Positions 32,574 to 41,192 of a stretch of 53,889 nucleotides of DNA are shown here, one piece after another. Location: NCBI GenBank assembly GCA_036488085.1, contig DASXHZ010000023.1:1-53889 (forward strand). Direction: 5' to 3'. Both the position numbers and the translations under genes were made by a program. How positions within the stretch are numbered: the stretch's first letter is position 1; the number at the start of each line of letters is the position of its first letter. The notes beneath the pieces are model-generated. The model was not told the origin of the DNA. It did not search any database and saw nothing but the letters and a program-made list of their open reading frames with translations. The stretch is from DASXHZ01 sp036488085 (lineage in GTDB: Bacteria > Acidobacteriota > Thermoanaerobaculia > Gp7-AA8).

Positions 32574-32821
32574 AGGTTCAATATTTCGAGGACAGTGATT
32601 CGGTCATGATGACCTTCCGCGAAGGCACGAAGTACGACGAGTCGGAGGGAATCTTCGAAGGATTTGTCGTCGACTTCGACGATGCCGGCCGCCCGATGGG
32701 CTTGGACTTGGAGGACGCGAGCAAGGTCTTTAGCGTCGACTGGCTACGGCAACATGTCTACGAGAAGCAAAATCTGAAGACAGGTTCTGTCATCCGAGAC
32801 GCTCCCGTGAAAGACAAGTAA
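32570..32821 (+). CDS. DUF2283-like small protein
   Basis: 83 residues. The start VQYFEDSDSVMMTFREG and the middle FVVDFDDAGRPMGLDLEDASKVF match the DUF2283 pattern (strand, aspartate-rich turn, GxxxGLDLxDAS). The start overlaps the previous stop, so the pair is co-translated. Such DUF4258/DUF2283 pairs recur in genomes and look like toxin-antitoxin or paired regulators; this has not been shown here. Its stop lies 24 bases before the convergent murJ stop. Confidence 0.75.
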   Translation: MKVQYFEDSDSVMMTFREGTKYDESEGIFEGFVVDFDDAGRPMGLDLEDASKVFSVDWLRQHVYEKQNLKTGSVIRDAPVKDK

Positions 32822-32844
32822 CTGGCTGAAGCCCGATCAACCGG

Positions 32845-34470
32845 CTACCGCTTCGTGAACCGCGACAGCGTCGCTCTCGCCTCGGGGACACCGAGGGCGA
32901 TCGTGGCGGCAAAGTAGAGGGCGCCGAAGGTGCCGCAGACGGCGACGCCGTTTACGATCGGCGGCAGGTGGTGGCGCAGGTAGAAATTCACGACTGCGCC
33001 CGCGGCTCCGCCGATGAACGCCGAGCACCAGAGACGAACGAGGTAGCTCGCCGGGATCCGGATGGCGCCGATGCGTTTGCCGAGGCCGCGGCGCAGGAGG
33101 AGAAACTCGAGCCAGCCGGCGATGCCGGCGGTGGCGGTGAGCGCGATGCCGCCGATCGCGCGCGTGTTGCCGCCGACGAGCGGGATACGGACGTGCGCGA
33201 GCTCGAGGAGCTGGATGAGCAGCGGCCGAAGCGGGAGCGCGAAGATCCATCCGAGAGCGGCGGTGAGCGCGACGCGGATCATGGCGTAGCGAAGCGGCGT
33301 CTTGGTGTCGCGCAACGCGTAGAACGCGTTCGAGTAGAGACGGCCGAGGGTGATCGCGAGGAGGCCGAGCGTCGAGCCGATGAGGATGTACCAGACGATC
33401 AGCGTGTCGCCGCGATGGAAACGCCCGCCCTGATAGAGCGCCGAGACGATCGCATCGCCGATCGTGATGAACCCCATCACCGAGGGGACGACGAAAAACG
33501 CAATCTGCCGGAGGCCGCGCTCGAGGCGCTTGCGCATCGCGGCGGCAATCTCCTCGTGTGTGCCGGTCATGCGCGAGAGCTGCGGCAGCTCGGCGGCGGC
33601 GACCGACATTCCGAAGAGGCTGATCGGGAGGAAGCTGATGATCTGGGCGTAGGAGAGCGCCGAGACCGCGGCGGTGCCGAGGAGTGTCGCGAGGAGGTTG
33701 TCGATGTAGCCGCTCAGTTGCACGACACCCTTGCCGACGATGACCGGCGCAAAGTTGCGGATCACTTCGCGCACCGGTTCGAGCGACATATCGATGGCGA
33801 AGCGGAGCTGCTTCGCGTATTTGAAAACGGCGGGCAACTGGATCGTGAACTGCGCGAATGCGCCGACCACCATCCCCCACGCCACGAAGACGACCAGCGA
33901 CTGATCGCTCTTCCGTCCCCCGAAAATGAGCAGCGTCGTAATCAGGACGATGTTCATGCACATCGGCGCGACGTAGGAGAGGAAGAATTTGTGGTGGCTG
34001 TTGAGGATGCCGAGGCACCAGGCGGAGAGGACGAGGAGCCCGATGCCCGGCCACATGATGCGAACGACCGTGATCGTGAGATCGCGGATCGCTCCATGGT
34101 AGCCGGGCGCGATCACGACGAGGAGCCACGGCGTCAGCAGGACGCCGAGTAGGACGAGGATGGAGATCGTGAGCGCAAGGAGAGACGCGACGATGCCGGC
34201 GACGCGTCCCGCCGTCTCTTCGTCGTTCTCCGCGAGCAGGCGAGCATAAACCGGGATGAACGACGCCGACAGGACGCCTTCGCCGAACAGGTTCTGCAAC
34301 ACGTTGGGTATGCGGATCGCCGCGCGGTAGATGCCGGCCGCATCGGAGTTTCCGAGAAAGTGCGCGAACACCTTCTCGCGCACGAATCCGGAGATACGTG
34401 TGAGGAAGATGCCGGCGGCAACGAGGACCGCAAAGCCACCTCGCGGTTTAGCGGAATTCACGTCGGACAC
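32845..34470 (-). CDS. murJ: Lipid II flippase MurJ
   Basis: About 541 residues, inner membrane, with about 14 hydrophobic helices. Moves lipid II across the membrane for peptidoglycan synthesis. Family motifs: LTRISGFVREKVFAHFLGNSDAAGIYRAA, PNVLQNLFGEGVLSASFIPVYARL, and RLYSNAFYALRDTKTPLRYAM. The GTG at 34470 is chosen, with another GTG three codons in; further upstream sequence overlaps the divergent FAD oxidoreductase gene. Only 22 bases separate the two divergent starts, so the promoters must overlap coding sequence. Confidence 0.95.
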   Translation of the reverse strand: MSDVNSAKPRGGFAVLVAAGIFLTRISGFVREKVFAHFLGNSDAAGIYRAAIRIPNVLQNLFGEGVLSASFIPVYARLLAENDEETAGRVAGIVASLLALTISILVLLGVLLTPWLLVVIAPGYHGAIRDLTITVVRIMWPGIGLLVLSAWCLGILNSHHKFFLSYVAPMCMNIVLITTLLIFGGRKSDQSLVVFVAWGMVVGAFAQFTIQLPAVFKYAKQLRFAIDMSLEPVREVIRNFAPVIVGKGVVQLSGYIDNLLATLLGTAAVSALSYAQIISFLPISLFGMSVAAAELPQLSRMTGTHEEIAAAMRKRLERGLRQIAFFVVPSVMGFITIGDAIVSALYQGGRFHRGDTLIVWYILIGSTLGLLAITLGRLYSNAFYALRDTKTPLRYAMIRVALTAALGWIFALPLRPLLIQLLELAHVRIPLVGGNTRAIGGIALTATAGIAGWLEFLLLRRGLGKRIGAIRIPASYLVRLWCSAFIGGAAGAVVNFYLRHHLPPIVNGVAVCGTFGALYFAATIALGVPEARATLSRFTKR

Positions 34471-34492
34471 GGAGCGTAAGATACCTGCACTG

Positions 34493-35641
34493 ATGCAGGA
34501 GCCGATCCGAATTGCAGGAGCTGGGCCGTCCGGTCTCGCCGCGGCGATCGTCCTGGCCCGTGCAGGGCGGAAGGTCGAGGTGCACGAGGCGAAGCGCGAC
34601 GTCGGAATGCGTTTCATCGGCGACCTGCAGGTCATCGAAGGCGCCTCGGAACACGAGACGGTTCCCGATTTTCTCGACCGGATTGGGATCGAGCGCAACT
34701 TCTACTTCCGTCCCGCGACGTGGGCGACGTTCTACGACTACCGCGGCAAGGGACGCACGATCCGGAGCGATGCACCGTACGGGTACTTCATCCGCCGCGG
34801 CGCGGAGGAGAACACGCTCGACCGCGGCCTCCTGGCGCAAGCGATCGCCCTCGGCGTAGACATTCGCTTCAACTCGCGCCTCGCGACCGCCGACGTCGCC
34901 GATGGCACCGACATCGTGGCAACCGGCCCCGCCGCGCCGGACGGCCTCGCACGCGAGATGACGTGGCGGACGAACGATCCGGAGCGGATCGACGTCTGCT
35001 TCAACCATCACCTGTCGCCGGGCGGCTACTCGTACCTCTTCATCCTCGACGGCATCGCGACGTTCGGCTGTGCGATCGTCGCCGACTTCAAGAAGATCGA
35101 CGACTACTTCGCGCACTCGCTCGCCGAGGCGCGGAGGATTGCCGGCGTGGAAATCCCGGATGATGCCCGCACCGGCTACTCGTACATGAACTTCCACCTG
35201 AAGAGCCGCGCGACGTCGAACGGCTCGCGATTCGTCGGCGAGGCCGCCGGTTTTCAGGACTACCTCTTCGGCCTCGGCATCCGTTACGCGCTGACGAGCG
35301 GATGGCTCGCGGCGCGCAGCATCCTCGAGGCGCGCGATTTCGACGAGCTGTGGCAGAGCGAGCTTCGCGCGAAGCAGGAGACGAGTCTCGTGAATCGTTT
35401 TCTGTACGAGGCGGGAGGGAATGCCGGACTGTCGATGTTCGTGAGGCAGGCGGCGCGCGCGAAGGACTTTCATCGCTACCTCAGCGGATGGCATAAGCGG
35501 AGATGGTGGAAGTCGCTGCTCGCGCCGGTGGTGCGTCGCGTCTGGCGCCATCGGGGACGATGCCTTCACAAGCCGGGCGATCATTGGTGTCGGTCGCGTG
35601 ATACGGAAATGAAAGTGCCGCCGCTGGGACCGGTGTCTTGA
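34493..35641 (+). CDS. FAD-dependent oxidoreductase (geranylgeranyl-reductase-like)
   Basis: About 382 residues. The N-terminal Rossmann motif GAGPSGLAAAIVLARAGRKVEVHEA binds FAD (about 8-32). FVGEAAGFQDYLFGLGIRYALTSGWLAA near residue 245-272 is the second FAD motif region (GDAAG-like). The pattern fits the prenyl-reductase/squalene-oxidase-like superfamily. Its stop overlaps the squalene/phytoene synthase TTG start, which suggests that it acts on the product of that enzyme or a related polyprenyl substrate. That is inference. The ATG at 34493 is used because the upstream extension lies over murJ. Confidence 0.85.
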   Translation: MQEPIRIAGAGPSGLAAAIVLARAGRKVEVHEAKRDVGMRFIGDLQVIEGASEHETVPDFLDRIGIERNFYFRPATWATFYDYRGKGRTIRSDAPYGYFIRRGAEENTLDRGLLAQAIALGVDIRFNSRLATADVADGTDIVATGPAAPDGLAREMTWRTNDPERIDVCFNHHLSPGGYSYLFILDGIATFGCAIVADFKKIDDYFAHSLAEARRIAGVEIPDDARTGYSYMNFHLKSRATSNGSRFVGEAAGFQDYLFGLGIRYALTSGWLAARSILEARDFDELWQSELRAKQETSLVNRFLYEAGGNAGLSMFVRQAARAKDFHRYLSGWHKRRWWKSLLAPVVRRVWRHRGRCLHKPGDHWCRSRDTEMKVPPLGPVS

Positions 35642-36483
35642 AGATTGACGACGCGTACGACTTCTGCCGCGGCGTAGCGCACAAGCACGGCGCGAACTTC
35701 TCGGTCGGATTTCGTTTTCTGCCGAAGGCGAAGCGCCGCGCGGTATACGCTGCGTATGCGTACTGCCGGTTTGCCGACGACATTGCGGATGATCCGGGCA
35801 GCGGCATTGCGCAGCGTCTCGACGCGTGGCAGCACGAGCTCGACGCATGCTACGCCGGCTCCCCCACCCATCCGATCACGATCGCGCTCGCCGATGCGTT
35901 GAAAGAGTTCGCGATCCCGAAGAGCGCGTTCGTGGCGCTGATCGACGGCTGCCGGCAGGACCTCGTGAAGACGCGTTACGAGACGTTCGACGAGTTGCTG
36001 CACTACTGCGAGCTCGTGGCGGCGTCGATCTCGGACATCTCGCTCGCGATCTTCGGCTACCGGAAAGAGAGCGCGATCGCACACGGCCGCGACCTCTCGA
36101 CGGCGCTGCAGCTCACGAACGTGACGCGGGACATCGCCGACGACCTGGCGCGCGACCGCGTATACGTCCCGCAGGAAGAGCTTCGCCGTTTCGGGGTCAG
36201 CGAGTCCGATCTCTTCGCGCGCCGCGAAACGGCCGAGATGCGAAAACTGATCGAGTTTCAGATCGCGCGCGCCGAGGGCTACTTTCATGCCGCGGAGCCG
36301 CTGCTCCAGGAGCTGGAGTTCGATGCCCGCTTTCCGGTGTTGTTGATGGGTGGTATCTACGCGACCGTTCTCTCGAAGCTGCGGAAGGATCCGGTGGTGG
36401 TCATCCGGCGCCGGCTGTCGCTGTCGAAATGGCAGAAGATCGCCGTGGTCGGCACGCGCATGCTGCGTCCGCACTTCGTGTAA
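35638..36483 (+). CDS. Squalene/phytoene synthase family protein
   Basis: 281 residues. Two aspartate-rich motifs are visible: YCRFADDIADDPGS (about 42-55) and NVTRDIADDLARDRVYVPQEEL (about 160-181), the latter diagnostic for head-to-head condensing synthases (squalene, presqualene, phytoene). FSVGFRFLPKAKRRAVYAAYAYCR is the family N-terminal motif. Substrate, farnesyl or geranylgeranyl diphosphate, cannot be told. The TTG start overlaps the previous stop as TTGA. No hopene cyclase or carotenoid desaturase is in the window. Confidence 0.9.
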   Translation: MKIDDAYDFCRGVAHKHGANFSVGFRFLPKAKRRAVYAAYAYCRFADDIADDPGSGIAQRLDAWQHELDACYAGSPTHPITIALADALKEFAIPKSAFVALIDGCRQDLVKTRYETFDELLHYCELVAASISDISLAIFGYRKESAIAHGRDLSTALQLTNVTRDIADDLARDRVYVPQEELRRFGVSESDLFARRETAEMRKLIEFQIARAEGYFHAAEPLLQELEFDARFPVLLMGGIYATVLSKLRKDPVVVIRRRLSLSKWQKIAVVGTRMLRPHFV

Positions 36484-36514
36484 CGCAGAGCCACGGCCGT
36501 CCGTCTATCGAAAC

Positions 36515-37270
36515 GTGAAGAGTCTTCTCGGATTCGTCTTCGTCCTCGGCGCGCTCGCCGCACAGGCGCAGGAGATGGAGACGACTACGATCGTCGTACC
36601 GGTCGTCGGAAACATCCCCGGCATCGGCGCCCGCTGGGTCACGTCGGTCGAGCTGCGCAACGACACGAGCGTTCCGGTCGAGGTGTGGATGCTGCTCCCG
36701 ACGACCGCGGAGGCACAGGCGTTCAACCGTACTCTCGCGCCGAACGAGACGGTCGTGATGTCGGACGTCATCGCGCAGGCGTTCGGTACGACGACGGCCC
36801 TCTCGCCGCTCAAAGTGATCACGACCGGACGGCGATCCGTCACCGTGCGCGCGAACGTCTATCCCATTCGCGACGGCCAAGTCCTATCGGCGGAGCCGAT
36901 CACGGTCGACTACGGGAACAACTTCTACCCCATCCGCTCCCTCCCCGGCCTCGCGTTCAGCGACGACTTCCGGACGAACATCGGCCTCGCAAATCTGAGC
37001 GACGACCAGCCGGCAACGTTCGTCCTCGCGCTGCAACGCCTCCCCGGCCGCAACCTCGCGGTCACCCGGATTACCTTGCCGCCCGACAGCCTCTCTCACA
37101 CGTCGATTCAGTCGCTCTTCCCGCTGATCAGCAGTGGGTCTGACTTCACGGTCGTCGTCGAGAGCGGGAGCCCCGAGACGTTCGTCTACGCCTCGGTAAT
37201 CGACAACAACACCACCGCCGCGAAGTTCATCCACGCCAACGTTGGCCTCCCGGTTGACGTGACGCAGTAA
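36515..37270 (+). CDS. Secreted protein of unknown function
   Basis: 251 residues, GTG start, signal peptide LLGFVFVLGALAAQAQE. The mature part is beta-rich with TTIVVPVVGNIPGIGARWVTSVELRNDT, then SDDFRTNIGLANLSDDQPATFVLAL, a pair of similar strand patterns that look like a duplicated Ig-like domain (WxTSVELRN and FRTNIGLAN). Similar modules occur in secreted proteins of Acidobacteriota, but I cannot name a family. It follows the squalene/phytoene synthase gene by 31 bases. Confidence 0.78.
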   Translation: MKSLLGFVFVLGALAAQAQEMETTTIVVPVVGNIPGIGARWVTSVELRNDTSVPVEVWMLLPTTAEAQAFNRTLAPNETVVMSDVIAQAFGTTTALSPLKVITTGRRSVTVRANVYPIRDGQVLSAEPITVDYGNNFYPIRSLPGLAFSDDFRTNIGLANLSDDQPATFVLALQRLPGRNLAVTRITLPPDSLSHTSIQSLFPLISSGSDFTVVVESGSPETFVYASVIDNNTTAAKFIHANVGLPVDVTQ

Positions 37271-37290
37271 CCGGCTATTCTCTTGCCGCG

Positions 37291-37455
37291 ATGGACGAGC
37301 CCGAATACCTCATCTGTCTTCAGTGCGAGACGCCGACGTACCAGTTCGAGTTCATGAACGGGAAGCTCTCGGCGATCGCGTGCAACGTCTGCGGCGCGGA
37401 CGACCCGTCGGACTTCGTCACCGAGGCAGAGTTCGAAGAGCAGACCGGCGGATGA
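37291..37455 (+). CDS. 54-residue zinc-ribbon-like protein
   Basis: The ATG frame reads LICLQCETPTYQFEFMNGKL then IACNVCGADDPSDFV. Two CxxC pairs (CLQC, CNVC) separated by about 20 residues make a minimal zinc ribbon. The tail is acidic. It overlaps the uridine kinase start as ATGA, so it is coupled. It is too short to be an enzyme and may bind nucleic acid or a protein. The function is unknown. Confidence 0.75.
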   Translation: MDEPEYLICLQCETPTYQFEFMNGKLSAIACNVCGADDPSDFVTEAEFEEQTGG

Positions 37456-38084
37456 ACCATCCTGCTGTCCATACCGTTGTCATTGGCATTGCCGGCGGAA
37501 CAGGCTCCGGAAAAACCACGGTCGCTCGCGCGATCTACGACCGCGTTGGCAAAGACCGCATCGACTGGATCTCGCACGACTCGTACTACCGCAACTTCGA
37601 CGGGTACACGCCGGAGCAGCGGCATCACATCAACTTCGATCATCCCGACTCGCTCGAGACGGAGCTGATGGTGCGGCACCTCGACGTGCTGGCAAAGGGC
37701 TCCTCGGTCGAGGTGCCGGTCTACGACTTCACGACCCACTCGCGCAAGTCGGACGAGTCGCAGCACGTGTCACCAAAACGCGTGTTGATCGTCGAAGGGA
37801 TATTGATCCTCGCCGAGCCAGAGCTGCGGAAGCGCGTCGACATCAAGCTGTTCGTCGATACGCCGGCCGACATCCGCTTCGTGCGTCGCCTGATGCGCGA
37901 CACGAAAACGCGCGGGCGGACGCTGGAGTCGGTCGTAGAGCAGTACGTGACGACCGTGCGGCCGATGCATGAGGAATTCGTCGAGCCGTCGAAACGCTAT
38001 GCGGACCTGATCATCCCCGAAGGCGGCGAGAACAAGGTCGCCCTCGACGCCATCATCTCCAGAGTGGAGCACCTTCTTTCATGA
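37452..38084 (+). CDS. udk: Uridine/cytidine kinase
   Basis: 210 residues, full length. P-loop GIAGGTGSGKTTVARAI (about 12-28), DSYYRNFDGYTPEQRHHINFDHPDS (uridine-binding region), VEGILILAEPELRKRVDIKLFVDTPADIRFVRRLMRD, and TVRPMHEEFVEPSKRYADLIIPEGGEN are all canonical. It phosphorylates uridine and cytidine in pyrimidine salvage. The start overlaps the zinc-ribbon gene, and its stop overlaps the next gene. Confidence 0.96.
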   Translation: MNHPAVHTVVIGIAGGTGSGKTTVARAIYDRVGKDRIDWISHDSYYRNFDGYTPEQRHHINFDHPDSLETELMVRHLDVLAKGSSVEVPVYDFTTHSRKSDESQHVSPKRVLIVEGILILAEPELRKRVDIKLFVDTPADIRFVRRLMRDTKTRGRTLESVVEQYVTTVRPMHEEFVEPSKRYADLIIPEGGENKVALDAIISRVEHLLS

Positions 38085-38620
38085 TCTTCGCAGCCCTTCT
38101 CCTTGCAGCAACGACCACAGTTCCTTCCGCCGCCTGGAAGGCGACGCTCGACGACTACAAGACCGACCTCGGGGAGCACCGCGTCGAGAAGACATTCCTC
38201 GACGCCGCGAAGCTCGAGCAGGAGCTGCTGCCGATCCTCGACACGCTCTCGCCCGACGACTACGCGCTCCTGCAGGACACGACGGCCGGCGGGTTGCAGC
38301 TCAACCGCAAAGGGATGATCTACGCGCATCCCGACGCCGACTTTTTTCTGAAGATGGCGCAACAGCACGGCGGCCGCGCGGACGTGAACTTCTTCGAAGA
38401 GTTCCAGAAGTCATTTCCGAGCGGCCCGATGCCGACGTGGGTGAAGCTGACGGAAAACGGCGGCGCGTGCGTCGATGCCAAGGGCAACGAGCTCCCGGCG
38501 CGCATCCGCGGCTGGCAGCTCTACCAGGGCCGCTTCCCGGAGAACTACAAGGCCTACGTGCAGACGCTGCTGCGAGGGATGCAAGGCGACAGCTCCGATC
38601 CCTCGCGGCAGTGCCGCTAA
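38081..38620 (+). CDS. Small exported protein of unknown function
   Basis: 179 residues with a short hydrophobic start (FAALLLAATTTVPSAAW), a probable signal peptide. The mature part is mixed helix and strand with a conserved-looking GWQLYQGRFPENYKAYVQTLLRGMQGDSSD end. No known motif. It overlaps udk by ATGA and ends 2 bases from the convergent peptidase stop. Coupling to udk is seen; a functional link is not established. Confidence 0.65.
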   Translation: MIFAALLLAATTTVPSAAWKATLDDYKTDLGEHRVEKTFLDAAKLEQELLPILDTLSPDDYALLQDTTAGGLQLNRKGMIYAHPDADFFLKMAQQHGGRADVNFFEEFQKSFPSGPMPTWVKLTENGGACVDAKGNELPARIRGWQLYQGRFPENYKAYVQTLLRGMQGDSSDPSRQCR

Positions 38621-38621
38621 A

Positions 38622-40718
38622 TCACTTCGTCTGCCACCACAAGAAGCCGAGAATCTCCGACTCGTTTCTGACCTGTTCGGAGACTGGCTCGCCGCCGGAG
38701 TGGCCACCGGAGACGTGGTAGCGGATCAGCACCGGATTCGCGGAGCCGGTTTCATCCTGGAGCATCGCCGCCATCTTTCGCGCGTGCAGCGGCGCGACGC
38801 GCGTGTCGGCGTCGCCCGTGACGAACATCACCGAGGGGTACTTCGTGCCGGGGACGACATGCTCGTAGGGTGAATACGGATAGATCCACGCGAAGTCCTG
38901 CGGCTTGTCGGGATCGCCGTACTCGGCGACCCAGAAGTTGCCGACGAGGAACTTGTGAAAGCGGAGCATGTCGACGAGCGGATAGCTGCAGAGCACCGCG
39001 TGCATCAGGTCGGGGCGCTGCACCATCGTCGCCATCACGAGCAGGCCGCCGTTGCTGCCGCCGGAGATCGCGAGGTGCCGCGGCGAGGTGTACTTGTTCG
39101 CGACCAGCGCTTCCGCCGCGCCGATGAAGTCGTCGAACACGTGCTGCTTCTGTTCGAGCATTCCGGAGCGGTGCCACGACTCGCCGAACTCGCCGCCGCC
39201 GCGCAGGTTCGCGAGCGCGTAGACGCCCCCCTGCTCCGCCCAGATTACCGCGCGCGCCGAGAAGGTCGGCAGCTCGCTCAGATTGAACCCGCCGTAGCCG
39301 GTCAGGTACGCCGGAGCGCTGCCGTCGCGCGGCGTCCCCTTCCTGTACATGACGAACATCGGCACCTTCGTGCCGTCCTTCGACGTGTACCAGACCTGCT
39401 CGGTGACGAAGTCGTCGGAGTTGACCGGAAGGTTGCGGCGATGGAAGACGATCTTTTCTTTGGTGCGGACGTCGTACGCGTAGATCGTCGGCGGCACCGC
39501 GAAGGAGCTGAACGTGTAGAAGGTCAACGGCGACGTCCACGAGCCGGTCAGTCCGCTCGCCGTCCCGAGCGTGTCGAACGCGATCTCGTCGACCTTGTTG
39601 CCCTCGATGTCGTAGCCGACGATGCGCGGCTTGACGTTTTCGAGGTAGCGGACGTAGACGCGTCCGCCGGCGATGCTCATCCCCTCGATCGCCGCGTTCT
39701 TGTTCTCGGGAACAATCTCCCGCCAGTGCGCGCGGCTGGGATCGGAGGCGTCGACCGTCATTAGCCGCTCGTTCGGCGCATTCCAGTTCGTTTCGAGGAC
39801 GAGGTTGTTGCCGGCAAAGTCGAAGTTCGTTCTCGCGTCGAGATCGTTGACCACCGTCTTGAACGGCGATCCCGGTTCGGCGAGATCCTTGAGGAAAATG
39901 TCGGTCTTGGTGCCCGCCGAGCCGTAGTACACGACCACTCCAAGCCACCGGCCGTCCTCGGACGTTCCAATCGACACGATCTTGTCCGGCGTGTAACCGT
40001 CGCCGAAGAGCTTTTCCTCCGGCCCGCCATCAACGTTGCGTCGAAAGAGCCGTGAGCCCTCCGGCAGTTGCTTCGAGTAATAAACGGTGCGGTGATCCGG
40101 CGTCACCGAGACGCCGAAGTAGCGCGCCAGCGGGAGCGGAGTGCCGACCTCCCGTCCGCTTTCGACGTCGAGGAAGCGGACGGTGACCTCGTCGGCGCCG
40201 CCCTCCCGCACGTTGAACGCTACGAAACGACCGTCGGGCGTGATGTCTTCAAAGGCGACGTTGGTGGTGTGCTTCGGATTCCACGGAGCCGGATCGATCA
40301 GGAGGCGGTCGGTGCCATGGAGTCCTTCGCGCATGTAGAGCGAGAAGACTTCGGCGTCGGCGGCGCGGCGGACGAAGAAGATTCGCCCGTTGCGATAGAG
40401 CGAGAGCGCGACCTGATCGCTCTTCAGCAGTTGTTCGATGCGCGGTGCGAAGATCTGTTTCTCGGGACGGTTGCCGAGAACCGTGTCGGTGTACGCGTTC
40501 TCGCGGTCGATCCACGCGCGCGTGTCGGGGCTGTTCTGGTCCTCGAGCCAGCGGTACGGATCGGTGATCGTGACGCCGTTCAGCGTCTCCGTGACCGGCT
40601 TTTTATCCGAGAGAGGGGGTGCCGGCGAGAAGCGAGCGGCTACAGGCGGTGGAGTTGCAGTATTGGAGGCACAAGCGCAACAGAAAACGAGCAAGAGAGT
40701 TATTGCAATTCGACGCAT
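38622..40718 (-). CDS. Prolyl oligopeptidase family lipoprotein (S9)
   Basis: About 698 residues. The leader LLLVFCCACASN contains a lipobox-like Cys at about 14-16, so the enzyme is probably a lipoprotein in the periplasm. An N-terminal propeller (about 50-420) is followed by the S9 peptidase domain: TGYGGFNLSELP, ISGGSNGGLLVMATMVQRPDL (catalytic Ser in GGSNGG), VTGDADTRVAPLHA (catalytic Asp), and VSGGHSGG (catalytic His). It cleaves short peptides after proline. The ATG at 40718 is used; the 12 residues upstream to 40754 are not leader-like. Confidence 0.93.
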   Translation of the reverse strand: MRRIAITLLLVFCCACASNTATPPPVAARFSPAPPLSDKKPVTETLNGVTITDPYRWLEDQNSPDTRAWIDRENAYTDTVLGNRPEKQIFAPRIEQLLKSDQVALSLYRNGRIFFVRRAADAEVFSLYMREGLHGTDRLLIDPAPWNPKHTTNVAFEDITPDGRFVAFNVREGGADEVTVRFLDVESGREVGTPLPLARYFGVSVTPDHRTVYYSKQLPEGSRLFRRNVDGGPEEKLFGDGYTPDKIVSIGTSEDGRWLGVVVYYGSAGTKTDIFLKDLAEPGSPFKTVVNDLDARTNFDFAGNNLVLETNWNAPNERLMTVDASDPSRAHWREIVPENKNAAIEGMSIAGGRVYVRYLENVKPRIVGYDIEGNKVDEIAFDTLGTASGLTGSWTSPLTFYTFSSFAVPPTIYAYDVRTKEKIVFHRRNLPVNSDDFVTEQVWYTSKDGTKVPMFVMYRKGTPRDGSAPAYLTGYGGFNLSELPTFSARAVIWAEQGGVYALANLRGGGEFGESWHRSGMLEQKQHVFDDFIGAAEALVANKYTSPRHLAISGGSNGGLLVMATMVQRPDLMHAVLCSYPLVDMLRFHKFLVGNFWVAEYGDPDKPQDFAWIYPYSPYEHVVPGTKYPSVMFVTGDADTRVAPLHARKMAAMLQDETGSANPVLIRYHVSGGHSGGEPVSEQVRNESEILGFLWWQTK

Positions 40719-40830
40719 CGGCTCAAAGCTCCTCGATTCAGCAATTTGTGGCATCTCGTGAAATAACGGAATGCAAGCCGCGTAGTGACGGGTTGAACTG
40801 TCGAAACGGAAACGGTTCGCGAACGGGTAA

Positions 40831-40858
40831 TTGACGGTCGCAGCCGCCCGCGTAGAAT
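40831..40858 (+). promoter_or_regulatory. Sigma-70 promoter of the rpsU operon
   Basis: TTGACG, 16 bases, TAGAAT: five of six matches at each hexamer. The predicted start is about 40865, giving a leader of about 50 bases. It is the best promoter match I see in this window. Confidence 0.75.
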
Positions 40859-40914
40859 AGTCGGGCCGCGGTAGTCAGCGATAGAGGCCCAGAGCAGAAG
40901 GGGGGGATGTCGGG

Positions 40915-41121
40915 TTGCCTCTCGTTCACGTCAAAGAAGATGAGAGCTTCGAGAATGCCTTGCGCCGCTTCAAGCGGAAGTGCGAGAAGTCGGGGATTCT
41001 CTCGGAGCTGAAGAAGCGCCAGCACTACGAGAAGCCGAGCACGAAGCGAAAGCGGAAAGCGATCGCCGCTCGGAAGAAGGTTCTCCGCAAACTTGCAGAA
41101 GAGCGGAGAACGGGGTACTAG
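40915..41121 (+). CDS. rpsU: Small ribosomal subunit protein S21
   Basis: 68 residues. VHVKEDESFENALRRFKRKCEKSGILSELKKRQHYEKPSTKRKRK is the standard S21 start, and the C-terminal half is a Lys/Arg helix. It binds the 30S platform near the 16S 3' end. The start is TTG with a GGGGGGA Shine-Dalgarno. It is the first gene of the rpsU-mutS2-dnaG-rpoD unit and has a strong promoter and a following hairpin, so it may be made in excess over the rest. Confidence 0.95.
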   Translation: MPLVHVKEDESFENALRRFKRKCEKSGILSELKKRQHYEKPSTKRKRKAIAARKKVLRKLAEERRTGY

Positions 41122-41152
41122 TTCTCGCCCCTGAAAACGAATCGGATTCTTG

Positions 41153-41187
41153 AAAAGGACTCGCGACATCGCGAGTCCTTTTCTTTT
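41153..41187 (+). terminator. 14-bp hairpin after rpsU, probable partial terminator
   Basis: AAAAGGACTCGCGA and TCGCGAGTCCTTTT are exact complements with a two-base loop (CA), followed by CTTTT. It lies 31 bases after rpsU and just before mutS2. In the E. coli rpsU-dnaG-rpoD operon an attenuating terminator occupies the same place. Confidence 0.8.
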
Positions 41188-41192
41188 GGAGC

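Noticed and set aside
36350..36514. N-terminal extension of the secreted protein at 36515
   Set aside because: Lies over the end of the squalene/phytoene synthase gene in another frame; the GTG at 36515 gives a clean signal peptide.
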